Source: Eudorina sp. 2006-703-Eu-15
Taxonomy: Eukaryota; Chlorophyta; Chlorophyceae; Chlamydomonadales; Volvocaceae
NCBI GenBank assembly: GCA_003117195.1
Contig: BDSI01000119.1
Span: 1-64,000, forward strand
Direction: 5' to 3'
DNA: 64,000 nt
Numbering within the stretch: position 1 is the stretch's first letter; every line of letters starts with the position of its first letter. A model generated the notes under the pieces. The model saw nothing but the letters and a program-made list of their open reading frames with translations. It searched no databases and was not told where the DNA came from. Position numbers and translations under genes: made by a program. This document shows, one piece after another, positions 49,301-59,614 of the stretch.

Positions 49301-52300
49301 AGGGCCCTCCCGCGCGGGGTCGCCATCACCCCCCGCCCCCCGCCCCCACCCTCTCCTTTTTTCAATTTGACTCCCCACACCGTCTCTCACCCTAGCCTCC
49401 CCTGCCCTCGCCCTCCCACTTCCCGCCCTCTACCCCGACTCCACCACTTCCCACCACCTCCCACCACCACCTCCCACCACCACCTCCCACCACCACCTCC
49501 CACCACCACCTCCCACCACCACCTCCCACCACCACCTCCCACCACCACCTCCCACCACCACCTCCCACCACCACCTCCCACCACCACCTCCCCGCCCCCC
49601 CGCACCCCCTCCTCCCGCTTCCCCCTCCCCGCAGCCGACAAGACCATTGACATGAAGCGCATGGACAAGCTCACCACCGACAACGCCTCCCTCCGCGAAC
49701 AGACCGAGGACCTCAAGCTCACCATCGCCAAACTGACCAAGGAGCTGGAGGAGCGCGACGCGGTCAACGCGGACAACTACGTCACTATCCAGCAGCTGAG
49801 GCGCAAGGTGCAGGAGCTGGAGAAACACAAATACGTGCTGTCGTACAAGGTACGGCAAGATGGGGATGGTGGTGGTGGTGGTGGTGGCGAGGTGGGGAGG
49901 TGGTTTGGCGGCGTGTGGGGTCCGCACATGGCATGGCATCTTGGCATGGCTGCCTGCGTACGGCAGGCCCACCTGGTATCGTCCTGACTGCGTGCGTGCC
50001 CACATCCACCCTTCTCCGGCCCCCCCCAACCACACACGGGTTTGTCATTAAACACACACGCACTTGCCACTCCTCCCCCACCCCACCCCACCCCCCACGC
50101 ACTCTCCTCCCCTTCGGTCGGGTTTCTCGCTGAACATCCCCCAAACACACTCCCGTCCGCCTCCCGCCGCCACCTTCCCTGCTCCCTGCTCCCTCTTCCC
50201 TCCCCCTCCCCTCCGCCCCGCCCCGCCCCCGCAGGCCGAGGCCTACTCCGCCAAGCTCGAGCCCCAAAAGGACGAAATCGCCCGACTGCAGGACGCGCTG
50301 GACGGGCACGGCCGGGAGCTGGTCACTCAGGCCAACCGCGCGCAGATCCTGTCGAGGCACGTCGCGGAGAAGGACGCGGCGCTCAAGACCGCCAAGACCA
50401 GCCTCGCCGCCTTCAAGCGCCGCTGCGAGCTGCAGGACGCCGCCATCACGGCCTTCTCGCAGGAGCTGTACGCCGCCATGCAGCTGCCGGACGATCGTAC
50501 AGTGCACGGCAAGTCAGTACGACAGAAGGCGCTGGACGACCTGGTGCGGAAGTACTGCCTGGGTGACCCACGGGTCAATGCGAACCGGAACGCGGCGAGT
50601 GAGGCGATCGCCGCGGCGGCGGCGGCGGAGACGCGCGTGGTGCTGCTGCAGTGGCGGTTGGATCAGGACGCGCGGACGCAACGGATAACGAACCGGATCG
50701 CGCTCAACCAGAACAGCCAACTGCTGCGGGAGCTGCAGGTAAGGAGGGCGGAGGGTACGACATCGCGAGCAGTAAAGTACAGGGAGCAGTACAGGGAGGG
50801 CTGGGGCACTAGGCGGGGGAGGAGGGCCCTCCTCAAAATATCCGTTCTCGGAAAGCAGACCCGGTTAGCGTGCCTGTGACCTGCGCAGGCGTCCGCGCAC
50901 ATTCCGTACTACTTTACTCCTGCTCGTCGGCACGTGCCGTACAACTCCTGTCGTACTCCTGTCGTACTTGGCCGTTGTACGACAGGTTGCCCAGCAGGAC
51001 AACCGCGTCCTCCGAGACCGCGTGGACTCCTCGGTGGTGGCGTTACGGGAGCTGCAGCACCGACACGCCATGCTGGAGCGGCGCGTTGGGCTCCGGAGCG
51101 GGCGACCCGGCGCCGCCACCACTGGTGGCGGCGGCGGCAGCGGCGACGAGGATGATTACCTGGCCGACGAGTTTGACGGCGACGGCGGCGGCGGCGGCGG
51201 CGGCGGTAGTTCGGTCGTCAGTCTGACGGGGCGTGTGCCGCCGTCGCGGCCCGTGTCGGGGGCAGGACCGACGGCGGCGGCGCCGACGCTTCCGTCGTCG
51301 CCGACTAGCAGCGGCCGCCGTACACCCACGCTTTTCGGCGGCGCGAACCGCCATTCCCACCACCACCCAACCCCTCGGCCGGGGACCGCCCGGCCGCCGT
51401 CGGCGGGCTGGGGCCTGACGCGCGTCGGCGGCGGAAAGACCCGCGGGTCGGTCGGTGGTGGCGGCGGCGGCGGCGGTTCCGCCGGCGGCGGCGGGGTCGG
51501 CGTCGCCCGCGGCGCGCCGCTCAAGGCCTTTGCGGAGCTGCTGGTTTCGGAGCGTCAGAGGATGGAGTCCCTGGCTCAGCAGTTGGAGAGCGGCGCGGCG
51601 GCGGTGGGTGAGCAGCAGCGGGCGCTCCTCGGGCTCCGAGACCAGCTGGCGGCGGTCGCCGCCGCCGCCGCCGAAGGCGGCGACGCCGGCGACGGTGACG
51701 GCGTCGGCGTCGGCGACGCCGACGGCCTCCACGACGACGACGACGACGCGGCGGCGTACGGCGATCATCCGGCCAATGGATCCGGGGATGAGGCGGGCGT
51801 GGATGGGACGCCTAGCTTTAACCTATATGCGGCGGCGGCGGGTGATGCGGCGGGGTGGGAGGGCGCTGAACGGGATGCGGGGGAGGGCGTCGGCGCCGGC
51901 GCCGCAGGTCGGGCAGCGGCGTCGACGGCGGGCGGCAGCTCGCGTGCTACTGCCGGCAGCGGTAGCTTGGGTGAGGCCGCGGAGGAGGCGGACCGGGGTG
52001 CTACAGCCGGCGGCGGGGGCCCGTCGGGAGGTAGCAGCAGTCGGCGGGTCACGAAGGACAGCAGCGGCGGCGCCGGGAGCGGCGGCGGCGGCGGCAGTCC
52101 GTCGTCGTACCATGCGCCGGGGCTGCGCGGACTGAACTTTGGCGGCGGCGGCGGTGGCGCGGGGACGCCGAGCAGGTGCGTGCGGCGTCGAGATCTCGTT
52201 GTCGTACTCGAATACGCTCGCTCTTCTTTTATAATCCGATCCGATGCAGACGATCCGAATCAACACGTGAAATGCATGTTTGGGAGGAGGTGACGAGCTC

Positions 52301-52711
52301 GCAACGCAAGCACATTCGTACGCACTCTCGTACACATGCTCGTACATATCTCCGCGCTACATCACACGCATCGTCAACGTCCTGCTGCATTCATCAGCTC
52401 TCCACAACCCGCCTCCCCTCCCCCTCCACCTTCCGCACACACCCTCCTCTCTCCTACATCGTCTCCCGCAGGTTCCCCGGCAGCAGCAGCCGCCCGCTGA
52501 CCGCCTCCATGGACTCCTCCTCCGCCTCCGCCGCCGCCTCCCGGAGGTCCACCGCCTCGCCCTCCGCCCTCACCGCCGCCGCAGCCGCCGCCGCCGGGCG
52601 ATCCCGCCCGGGGTCCAGCTCCGCGGCGGCCGGCGCCTACTCGGCCCTGCGCTCCAGCGTCTCCTCCGCCGCCCGCTCAACCACAGGGCCGGCCGGGGCC
52701 GCAGGCCTGGG

Positions 52712-52754
<43 letters not shown>

Positions 52755-52970
52755 GGGGTGGGGTCCCGGGAGGGGGGCTCCGGGGGCTCCGGGGGCCCGG
52801 GGCCGGGTCTGGGTGGGGGTGTGGGTGGGGGTCTGCGGAGCGGGTCGCCGCCCAACGGCCGCCGGCGGCCCTCCTCCGCGGGGGGTGTGGGCCTGAGGGC
52901 GTTCACGGACGACAAGCTCGACCGCTTCCGACCGCCCGCGGTCAACAGCCAGCGGGACCTGCCGTTCTGA
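38841..52970 (+). CDS. CFAP57: Cilia- and flagella-associated protein 57 (WDR65 homologue)
   Basis: Axonemal WD-repeat/coiled-coil protein; in Chlamydomonas FAP57 helps dock a subset of inner dynein arms. Exons: 38841-38987, 40244-40357, 40722-40825, 41232-41310, 41716-41871, 42585-43262, 43580-43837, 44237-44469, 44802-44902, 45255-45295, 46117-46197, 46419-46603, 46766-47255, 47592-47657, 48031-48138, 48617-48727, 48997-49132, 49635-49849, 50235-50738, 50986-52172, 52472-52970. All phases close: 1,830 aa. The N-terminus FAFGLDPVCKNCLWHIEGD matches the family start. WD landmarks are QPLIAAVSGDDRQLRVWHYE and LISVGAAGAVYFWDLSSYS. The coiled coil runs over roughly residues 730-1220, with EDDYEDHSERINKKL and QELEKHKYVLSYKAEAY aligning to the human protein. 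A Gly/Ala/Ser-rich tail of several hundred residues follows, making it much longer than human CFAP57 (about 1,250 aa). A small 5' exon may be missing. Confidence 0.94.
39577..39735. repeat. AGCAGT / AGCAGGAGCCGT repeat in CFAP57 intron 1
   Basis: Runs of AGCAGGAGCCGT change into AGCAGTAGCAGT. Intronic. Confidence 0.85.
40111..40157 (+). repeat. Dispersed repeat family A, copy near the CFAP57 exon-2 acceptor
   Basis: CTGGCAGCAGCGCAGTATGT then CTACCAATTTCCTATACC, sense orientation, 86 nt before the acceptor at 40243. Confidence 0.85.
41886..42000. repeat. G-rich purine tract in CFAP57 intron 5
   Basis: [16 protein letters not shown] sequence directly after the donor at 41872. Confidence 0.75.
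43351..43390. repeat. TG microsatellite in CFAP57 intron 6
   Basis: About 19 TG units between GCATG and TATGACACC. Confidence 0.9.
45301..45840. repeat. Heptanucleotide minisatellite (GGTGGAG)n in CFAP57 intron 10
   Basis: About 77 almost perfect copies of the 7-bp unit GGTGGAG start six bases after the donor at 45296 and end in GGGGGGT. Because 7 is not a multiple of 3, every frame stays open and reads a repeating heptapeptide. All ORFs here are artefacts. The G-rich strand is the sense strand of the transcript. Confidence 0.95.
47676..47833. repeat. 12-bp minisatellite in CFAP57 intron 14
   Basis: About 13 copies of GGGTGGGGGAGA beginning shortly after the donor at 47658. Confidence 0.9.
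48364..48445. repeat. 19-bp tandem repeat in CFAP57 intron 15
   Basis: Four copies of AGGTACTAGATAGACACAA, the last one diverged. Confidence 0.9.
49446..49595. repeat. 13-bp minisatellite in CFAP57 intron 17
   Basis: About 11 copies of CCCACCACCACCT, ending 40 nt before the acceptor at 49634. Confidence 0.9.
52713..52755 (+). repeat. GCT triplet run encoding polyalanine in CFAP57
   Basis: About 14 GCT codons in the last exon; this is coding. Confidence 0.9.
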
Positions 52971-55187
52971 GGGGGGAGGCGGGGGGTCCCGGGGTAGTTC
53001 GGAGCCGCGAGAGAGCGAGGTCGCGATGCCGACAGGCACCGGCGAGGCGGTGGCCGCAAGGGTGTGGCCGCATCGCTGCCCCCCGGGGCAGATGTGCACG
53101 AATGCGCCCGCGTGTGTGTGTATTGAGCGAAGGAACGAGCCCGACCAAAACCTGTGTGCATGCGTGTGTGTGTATGGCTGCCGGGGGGAGGAGACGGAGG
53201 AGGGAGAGGGAGAGGGGGCGGTGCGAGGGAGGGAGCGGGAGGGAGGGAGGAGGGCCTTGGGGACCCCACCGTGTGGTTCGGGTCCGGGCCCGTATCCTCG
53301 TCTGGGTTCGTGTCGTGGTGTCCCCTCTGGGGGGCATGGGGGCCTACCCCCGGGAGACCGGGGTCGTGCGCCGTGCGCCGTATTCCCTGAAGGGCGCGCC
53401 GCGCCGTATTCCCTGAAGGGCGCGCCGCGCCGTACCATCGTACGGCAGTAATGTACGTAATGCAGCGATGGCTGGATAGCGGTGATGTAAGGGAGCAGCA
53501 GCAGCGGCAGTAGCAAGACAGCAACAGCAATCGCAGTAGCAACAGCAGCAGGAGGAGGAAGATGAATGAGGAGGGGGAAGGACGGGGATGAGGTTTGAGC
53601 TGGGCGTGTGGAAGGGTGGGGGGGCAGTATTGGAGATTGTGGTGACCCGTGGGTCGGTGTCTGTTTGCAGGTCTTTTATTGTCCTCGTGGGCCCTGTGCC
53701 CGTGTGCTTGTAGAACCCCTCGAAGCCCCCCTCCCCCCGGGGGGGGCGGAGACCGAACCTCTCCATGATTTGACGTGATGTGATGTGATGTGATGCGATG
53801 CCATGTGAACATGTGATGCGAATGGAACAGCCCATGGTCCATGCTTTCATGATGCATGTGCACAGATTTGCACCGTACGGCACCGTACGGCACCTGCTGA
53901 CCCCGCCTGTACTGCGGTGACCGACGGGCCAAGCCGACCAACCCATGGGTTGCACCGGCCGACTTGCGGACTGACTGACTGACTGACTGACGGCCTCTTC
54001 TTCGCCTGATGAACAGAGCGATTTTTGCTGCCTGCATGACTTTATTATCAATGGGGCGACTTGGAGGAGGAGGATATGGCAGATCCGCCATTGCCGTACG
54101 ATTCGGCCCATGGTCCGACTGAATGATCTGGAGACGGTTTCGAGTTGGGTCTGGATCTGGACCATCCGAATCTGGATCCGGCGAGCGCAGCACACACGAC
54201 GCCGCTGCCGCCTGTCTTTGTAACCGTCGTCTTGTCGTTTTGCAGAGCTTCATTAATTGGGTCGGGCGAGTTCCTTGTGCCGGCCAAAACACACACACAC
54301 ACACATACACACACACACGGTCAGATATGTAACGATATACACACACGCATGTACACATACACACGCGGGGCCGCACGTCCCAACCCGCCGGCCCCCTACC
54401 GCACCATCCAGCCGCCTGACCGCCCCCGGACAGCCGCTGGTGCAACCACGCGGGGGTATGGATTGGGGAACCGATACGTGGCACAGGAGTCAATACGCGA
54501 CCCAAGTTACTTACCATACATACCTGAATTGTGCGCGCACTGTTACCTCGGGCGACCGCGTCGCCGCCGGACCCATCCCGGACCAACCAACGCGCGACAG
54601 CACGAGGACGGACCACACCCCAGACAGCACAAATTATCGAGAACGTAGTACTCACCTGCGCAAATGGGACGAAACGCGGACGGACGGCGAGGCGGGGGGG
54701 GGGAGTCTCCTCTATCCCCCTCCCTCATGTGTGTACGGCAAAGCAACACGCCGAGCGGTGGACGGTGCCCGCTGCCCGGTCGACAGGTGCGGCGGAGACT
54801 CCAAATGGGGGCGCTGAACCATGTCTGTACCCAGAGGATTTAACCCCATCCGTCTTCCGGCGTTCCGGGCCGTTGCACCCACCATCGACAAGCCTGGCAG
54901 ACAACCCAGCAGACCGCCACCGCCCGGCCCTATCCGACACGTACAGCCGTGTACAGTACGGCACGTCCTCGGTCCCCAGGTCACTGCCGTTGCGCGTTGC
55001 GAGAATATACATTATATCTGTCTCTTCCCTTCTTTTTCTCTTCCCCGCCTGCACTGCTTCTCCCGCCCGTCAATTCCCACTCGCCGCTGGCTCACATTCC
55101 GACCCCTACCCCCAACTCGCGCAGCCCCAACCTACCCCCCATACCTCAGCCCCCCACCCCCCATCTCCCCCAACCCCCTACGTCCCC
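52971..55187. other. Convergent intergenic region after CFAP57 and the coiled-coil gene
   Basis: Contains CFAP57 3' sequence with TGTAA at 53486-53490, a 27-bp tandem duplication (53378-53430), TGATG repeats (53765-53800), GATCC-type palindromes (54148-54180), CA tracts next to family B and G repeat fragments (54262-54365), and a family-F repeat at 54456-54494. No convincing exon. Confidence 0.55.
53486..53490 (+). terminator. TGTAA polyadenylation signal of CFAP57
   Basis: First TGTAA noticed on the plus strand after the stop codon, about 515 nt downstream. Confidence 0.5.
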
Positions 55188-57217
55188 TCAGTCGTATTCG
55201 AGGCCGTGTTCCCTTGCCGCCCGCTGCGCCAGGTGTCCCTCCAGCTGCGATCCGGCGTCCCTCAGCTGCCGCCGCAGCAGCGCCACCTCCCGCTGCATCA
55301 TCAGGTTCTGACTCCGAGTGAGGCCGAGCTCCCCCTCCGCCGCCTCCAACCGGGCCTGGGGTGCAGGCAGAGGAGGGGTGTGAGCAGGCAGAGGCGGGCA
55401 GGCGGAGAGAGGGGCGCAGGCGGAGGAGGGAGCCGGGGGCGGGTTCAACGTACGGCACTTCCTCGGGTGATCTCGGGCCTGGCGACGATGCCGATACTGG
55501 CCTTGACGGTTACGAATGCGGGTTGGAAATCCATGCATAAACCCATGCATCATCCATGCATCCATCCATGCATCATCCATGCATCCATCCATGCATCAAT
55601 CCATGCAGACACCTCTTGACACACTCTGCGCCCTCACCTGCATGTCCTGCAGCTGCTGCCCCGCCTGCTGCAATTGGGCCTTATGTGCTCGGAGCTCCGT
55701 CTCCGTCACCGCCAGATCGCAGCTGAGGTTAGGGCCGCCGGGGAGGGGTCAGGGTCGCGGGGGAGGGGTACAGGGTCGCAGCTGGGGTCAGGGCCGCGGG
55801 GGAGGGGTACAGGGAGGGGATGCCGATCGCCGCAATGATGGGCGGCGCATCAGGAGACTGCCATTCCAGGGGAAGGGGCAGGGAAGATGTGCGCGATTCA
55901 GTACCACCAACCGCGATGAGATGGATGAGTGTCTAGATGAGAGACCCTCCCGACCCAAACCAAGCACCCATGAAGGCATGTCGGTGGTGGCAAGGCAGGA
56001 ATGCGTGTCGTGGTCCTGGTCCTGGCAACGTCTGGCATGCAAAGGGTATCAGGACCCCTCCCGAGGCCCTCCCCTCCCCTCCCCCCCCGAGTCGTCGCTG
56101 GCACCGCCCCACTCACGCTGTTCGCGCCACTCGCTCCGACGCCTCCCGGCACCTCTGTCCCGCCGCCAGCACCTCCTCCTGCGCCCCTCTGAGCCGCTCC
56201 TTTAGATCCGCCAGCTCCTCGCTCTGATCCTGTGTGAGTGAGAGTGTGTGTGTGTGTGTCTGAGTGTGTATATCTATCGTTCTATATCTGACCGGGCCCG
56301 ACGTTGGCTTATGGCTGCAAACCCAGCCCTAACGGAAAGACCGCCGAAGCACTCTCCCCCGGATACGGGGGAGAGGGGCGTCACGGGCCTCTGTCCCCTC
56401 GCTCGCAACCAAGGGCGCGCGCCCGATCCCCATTTTACCGAGGACCGGCGACAGCTGTGCCCCCACAAGTGTGAAAGGTACGGCAGAGGCTATACTTAAA
56501 AGCGCCTCAGCCATGATTTCTCGTCTCTGACTGAGCCCCGTGTGTGTGTTTTGTTGGGTTGTGCTTGGGTGAGGCGGGGTGGGATGGTGCTCCGGCGGGC
56601 CATCCAAAGTACGACAGACACTTTCGACGGAACAGGATATCCATCAGGCGGACAAGGATGTTTCCAAAGCCATATGACCCACGGGTCGGGCTGCACCCTC
56701 CCCAACGGTATTGAAGAAGATTGACCATACATCATCCGGGCTCGACAACATGTAGTACACACCGTAGCACGGCCCGCATGGCCGTACTTCCGCACTGGCC
56801 GCGATGGAGACCCCGAGCCGGAGCGACCCGGAGCCCACTCTCCCGTACTCCTCCGTAATCTCCTCCCGTATTTTCCCGTACACCCCCTTCCCCCCCTTCT
56901 CAGGCAGGCCATTCCCTCCTTTGACCCCGACTGCACCCACTTGTGAGAAGCGCTGATGCGCCACCTGATCCCTCAGCTGCCGCAGTTGCTCCTCTTTGGC
57001 CGCCAGCTCGGCACGAGCTGCGAGAAGCTGCTCCTCCGCTGCGGCAGCAGGTGGATGGCCATCGATCACAAGGGCGCGTCATCTTGGGCGTCACGCAAGG
57101 CCACCACGGCCGCCGCACGAGAGGAGGTTCACGGTTTGTTTGAGGAGGACACGCGAGGTGGTGGTCTGTGGGCGGCCCCCCAATTCGTCAAACACTTCGC
57201 GCAGAACCCGCTCCTAA
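55188..57217 (-). CDS. Coiled-coil protein, 5' end unresolved
   Basis: Unrecognised protein made of heptad-rich exons. Well-supported exons (minus): 56941-57038 (EEQLLAARAELAAKEEQLRQ), 56117-56229 (DQSEELADLKERLRGAQEEV), 55638-55722 (LRAHKAQLQQAGQQLQDMQ) and 55188-55355 (ARLEAAEGELGLTRSQNLMM to a TGA after GLEYD). Phases 0, 2 and 0 join exactly across these. An upstream exon reading ERVLREVFDELGG from about 57217 is possible. All visible exons are predicted coiled coil with no other domain, as in many structural, ciliary or Golgi proteins. It is convergent with CFAP57; a ciliary role would be a guess. The introns contain family-G repeat copy 2 and CATGCATC repeats. Confidence 0.7.
55540..55610. 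repeat. CATCCATGCATC repeat
   Basis: Tandem CATCCATGCATC units in the intron between the last two exons of the coiled-coil gene. Confidence 0.85.
56243..56475 (-). repeat. Dispersed repeat, family G, copy 2, with CA tail
   Basis: Reverse complement of the 32646-32885 element: it shares CCCCCGTATCCGGGGG, AGTGCTTCGGCGGTCT, GAGCGAGGGGACAGAGGCCC and the GGTCAGATATA end before the CA tract. In an intron of the coiled-coil gene, with the CA end toward the acceptor. Confidence 0.8.
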
Positions 57218-57429
57218 ACGCGCTCCGAACCTTTTTGCTGTTGCTGGATGGCGGGGGGGGGAGGGGCTGCTTGGGTGGGTTGCGGCGCGGGACGATGCTT
57301 TTGTCGTGCGTTCCCCTGGGTATCTAGTGCACATAGGCCCGTGCGGCTGAACCCCGGGTGCGTGTGCGTGTGAGATAGAGAGAGGCTGGAATATGGGCAG
57401 GTAGCAAAGTAGAGGCTCCCAGAACATTT

Positions 57430-57972
57430 TTATGATAAGGCGGTTACAGTGAATGGGTACCGAAAGTTGGGGGCTCGGGGTGAGATACGTAAGGCCCAGT
57501 GAGGTACGTAAGGCCCATTGAGGCCCAGTGTGGGGTTTGCGCGACGATGTGCCCTACCGGGCGGTTCCTTCAGGGGCCCCGTCGACGACGACGACGACGA
57601 CGGCGTCGTGCAGCGCTGCCGGGAGCTGCGGTACAGTTTGACCCCCAGGAAGGCCGCGCACGTGACCCCCGCATGGACCAGGTGGAGCAGTGCGGCCCCG
57701 TCGCTGCCGTCAAAGTAGGAGGTCCTGCCTGTGGTGCCTGCAGGCCGGCCATCGCAAACGCAACACAGGGACCTTGCCATCCCGGACTCGCTCGCACACG
57801 GTAGGCGCGTTGTTGTCCCACCTGCTATGGACTTGTTTCTGCTGGAAGCCTCCGGCATTTCCGCCAGCCGAGGAAGGATTGTGACGACGGGCATTGTCGG
57901 TTTGTGGACCCAAAATGGACTATCTGTCTTCAGGATTTCAGTCGCTGTTGAGGTGTAATACTCTGTATACAT
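57430..57972 (-). CDS. Possible hypothetical protein (180-codon open frame)
   Basis: An open frame with plausible codon use begins MPVVTILPRLAEMPEASSR. It has a hydrophobic stretch GAALLHLVHAGVTCAAFLG and a serine run. A minus-strand TGTAA at 57444-57448 lies inside the frame near its end, so if a gene is here its real stop is probably elsewhere through splicing. It may also be the 5' end of the neighbouring coiled-coil gene. No family recognised. Confidence 0.25.
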   Translation of the reverse strand: MYTEYYTSTATEILKTDSPFWVHKPTMPVVTILPRLAEMPEASSRNKSIAGGTTTRLPCASESGMARSLCCVCDGRPAGTTGRTSYFDGSDGAALLHLVHAGVTCAAFLGVKLYRSSRQRCTTPSSSSSSTGPLKEPPGRAHRRANPTLGLNGPYVPHWALRISPRAPNFRYPFTVTALS

Positions 57973-58055
57973 ATGTCATCGAATTGCCTAATTGGAAGCA
58001 CTGATCATGCCGGCCCACCTTACGCTCCCGGTCCGCTGGTCGTTTTTTTTGTCGG

Positions 58056-58832
58056 TTGTGCCAAGTCAGCAAGCAGGAACGCACAATGCAATGGCCCCGT
58101 CCAGACTTTCTGAGCCATACTAATTGCATATTTGCATTTCAGTTCAATAGATTACGCGCTAAGGGACCTTGGGTCGCTTGGGTTGAACGCCCCCTCACGG
58201 CCCTTCCGATATGGCCGCCGGAAAGCAGTCATTCGACGCCATGTAAACTTAATTTGAAGTTGCTATCCTGTTCGTTTTGGTGTAGGTTCCATGTTGTTGT
58301 CCCTTTTGAAGTCGAGAGAAATCGTCCACAGCAGCAACGAACTCTTGACAATAAAGCCGACCACGACGTTTCGATCGATAGGACGGGCTTCGCACCGTGG
58401 GGAGTTTTTAGTAATTTTTCTGTTGTCTGCGCCATTCACGAACACACACGGCCCATGAGCCCGATGAACTACATGCAGGCATGTTGCGCCCACGCCCAGC
58501 TCAAACACGCAGCAATGCTGATACTCCGTTTCAACAGCAATTACAAACGGGTCACAAATTTCCAGGGTGACGTGCGCGCAACGCGCACGGAGATGCGATG
58601 CGAAGGCTGCGTACGTACGGTCGTGCGCTTGACGCCCGTCGTTTACACACCTTCTTACGCAAGACGGCTTATTCGGAAGCCTGTGATGCGCAACAATACG
58701 CGGCGTATTTGGCACAATATGTTAACATTAGATTATGAAATCTCAGACCTCAGCTGTGCGTCGTATGACGTCGTAACAGGATACCGTACACATCAAAGCG
58801 CCTCTACCAGCCGCCTTACACACGTCCCCTAG
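58056..58832 (+). CDS. Orphan open reading frame, 258 codons
   Basis: ATG to TAG without interruption in even-composition DNA, where a frame this long is not expected often by chance. Codon third positions are not strongly G/C, unlike the neighbouring genes. No domain, signal peptide or repeat is visible; the product is Cys-, Arg- and Trp-containing without low complexity. A 150-codon antisense frame overlaps it. It could be chance, a young gene or decayed foreign DNA. Confidence 0.2.
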   Translation: MCQVSKQERTMQWPRPDFLSHTNCIFAFQFNRLRAKGPWVAWVERPLTALPIWPPESSHSTPCKLNLKLLSCSFWCRFHVVVPFEVERNRPQQQRTLDNKADHDVSIDRTGFAPWGVFSNFSVVCAIHEHTRPMSPMNYMQACCAHAQLKHAAMLILRFNSNYKRVTNFQGDVRATRTEMRCEGCVRTVVRLTPVVYTPSYARRLIRKPVMRNNTRRIWHNMLTLDYEISDLSCASYDVVTGYRTHQSASTSRLTHVP

Positions 58833-59595
58833 GCGCCCCTAAGCTACCTCTTAAAGCAACTTTCGGACCATCGGCATCCTACAGTACGTCGCCTTCCAGT
58901 GACCGTACGAGCTCCGGCTAGCTTGCTTCTGTCTGTCTGTCGTCTGTAGATCACCCAGCGCAACGACGAGGTGTTGCCGCACATATATATGTACATGTCC
59001 CCGTGCGGCTTAGAGGTATATAAAGGATCACTGAATCATCATATCCTGCTATTGATCTGTGCGCAAATGATAGGTACAAGCCCTCCTCTCAGCCACGGCA
59101 CGATTAAAAATGATATTGACAATTAACTTATTTTTATTTAATTTTGAATCAACGGTCGAATAAACCCCCAGCAGATCTGCCGCACGCAACACTCTGCCGG
59201 CGTCGTAAGGGGCCCGTGCGTCCCAAGCAGCAGCCAGCTGCTTCGAGCGTACAGCTCAGCAGAAATTCAGAAAATCGAATTAATACACCGCCCTGGAACG
59301 TTTCCTACAGGAAATCAAATGCATGCAGTCTCCAAGATAATAATCGTCGACAACGAACGACGGCGAGGTGCCCCCGCGGGGCCCGCCTCACTTGCCGCCG
59401 CATATTCGCGGTGCCACGCGCGCCTCCCCTCGCTGTACGTAGCTAGTATGTAGTGCTAGTAGGGAACCTCAACACCACGCACGGCCGATCACGGCATCGA
59501 CTACAGTTCGCTCGCGTCGGTCCACCGCCGTACTTCAGGTGCCGTGCGCTCGCTCGAAGTACTCGAAGGCCGATGTATGTAAATAACCGTTACCG

Positions 59596-59600
59596 TTACA
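59596..59600 (-). terminator. TGTAA polyadenylation signal of the P450 gene
   Basis: TGTAA on the minus strand, 14 nt after the stop codon at 59615. This would give a very short 3'UTR, so a later signal may be used instead. Confidence 0.4.
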
Positions 59601-59614
59601 TGGTGGACCAACCC

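Larger units (their letters stand above)
57973..59614. other. Lower-GC intergenic region upstream of the right-hand genes
   Basis: Base composition is close to even, unlike the rest of the window. It contains one long unexplained open frame on the plus strand (58056-58832), a TATATAAAGG sequence near 59018 and AT-rich runs near 59100-59150. No splice-supported exon was seen. Confidence 0.5.

Noticed and set aside
59015..59030. TATATAAAGG as a core promoter
   Set aside because: No supported gene starts within a suitable distance on the plus strand, so it cannot be assigned.
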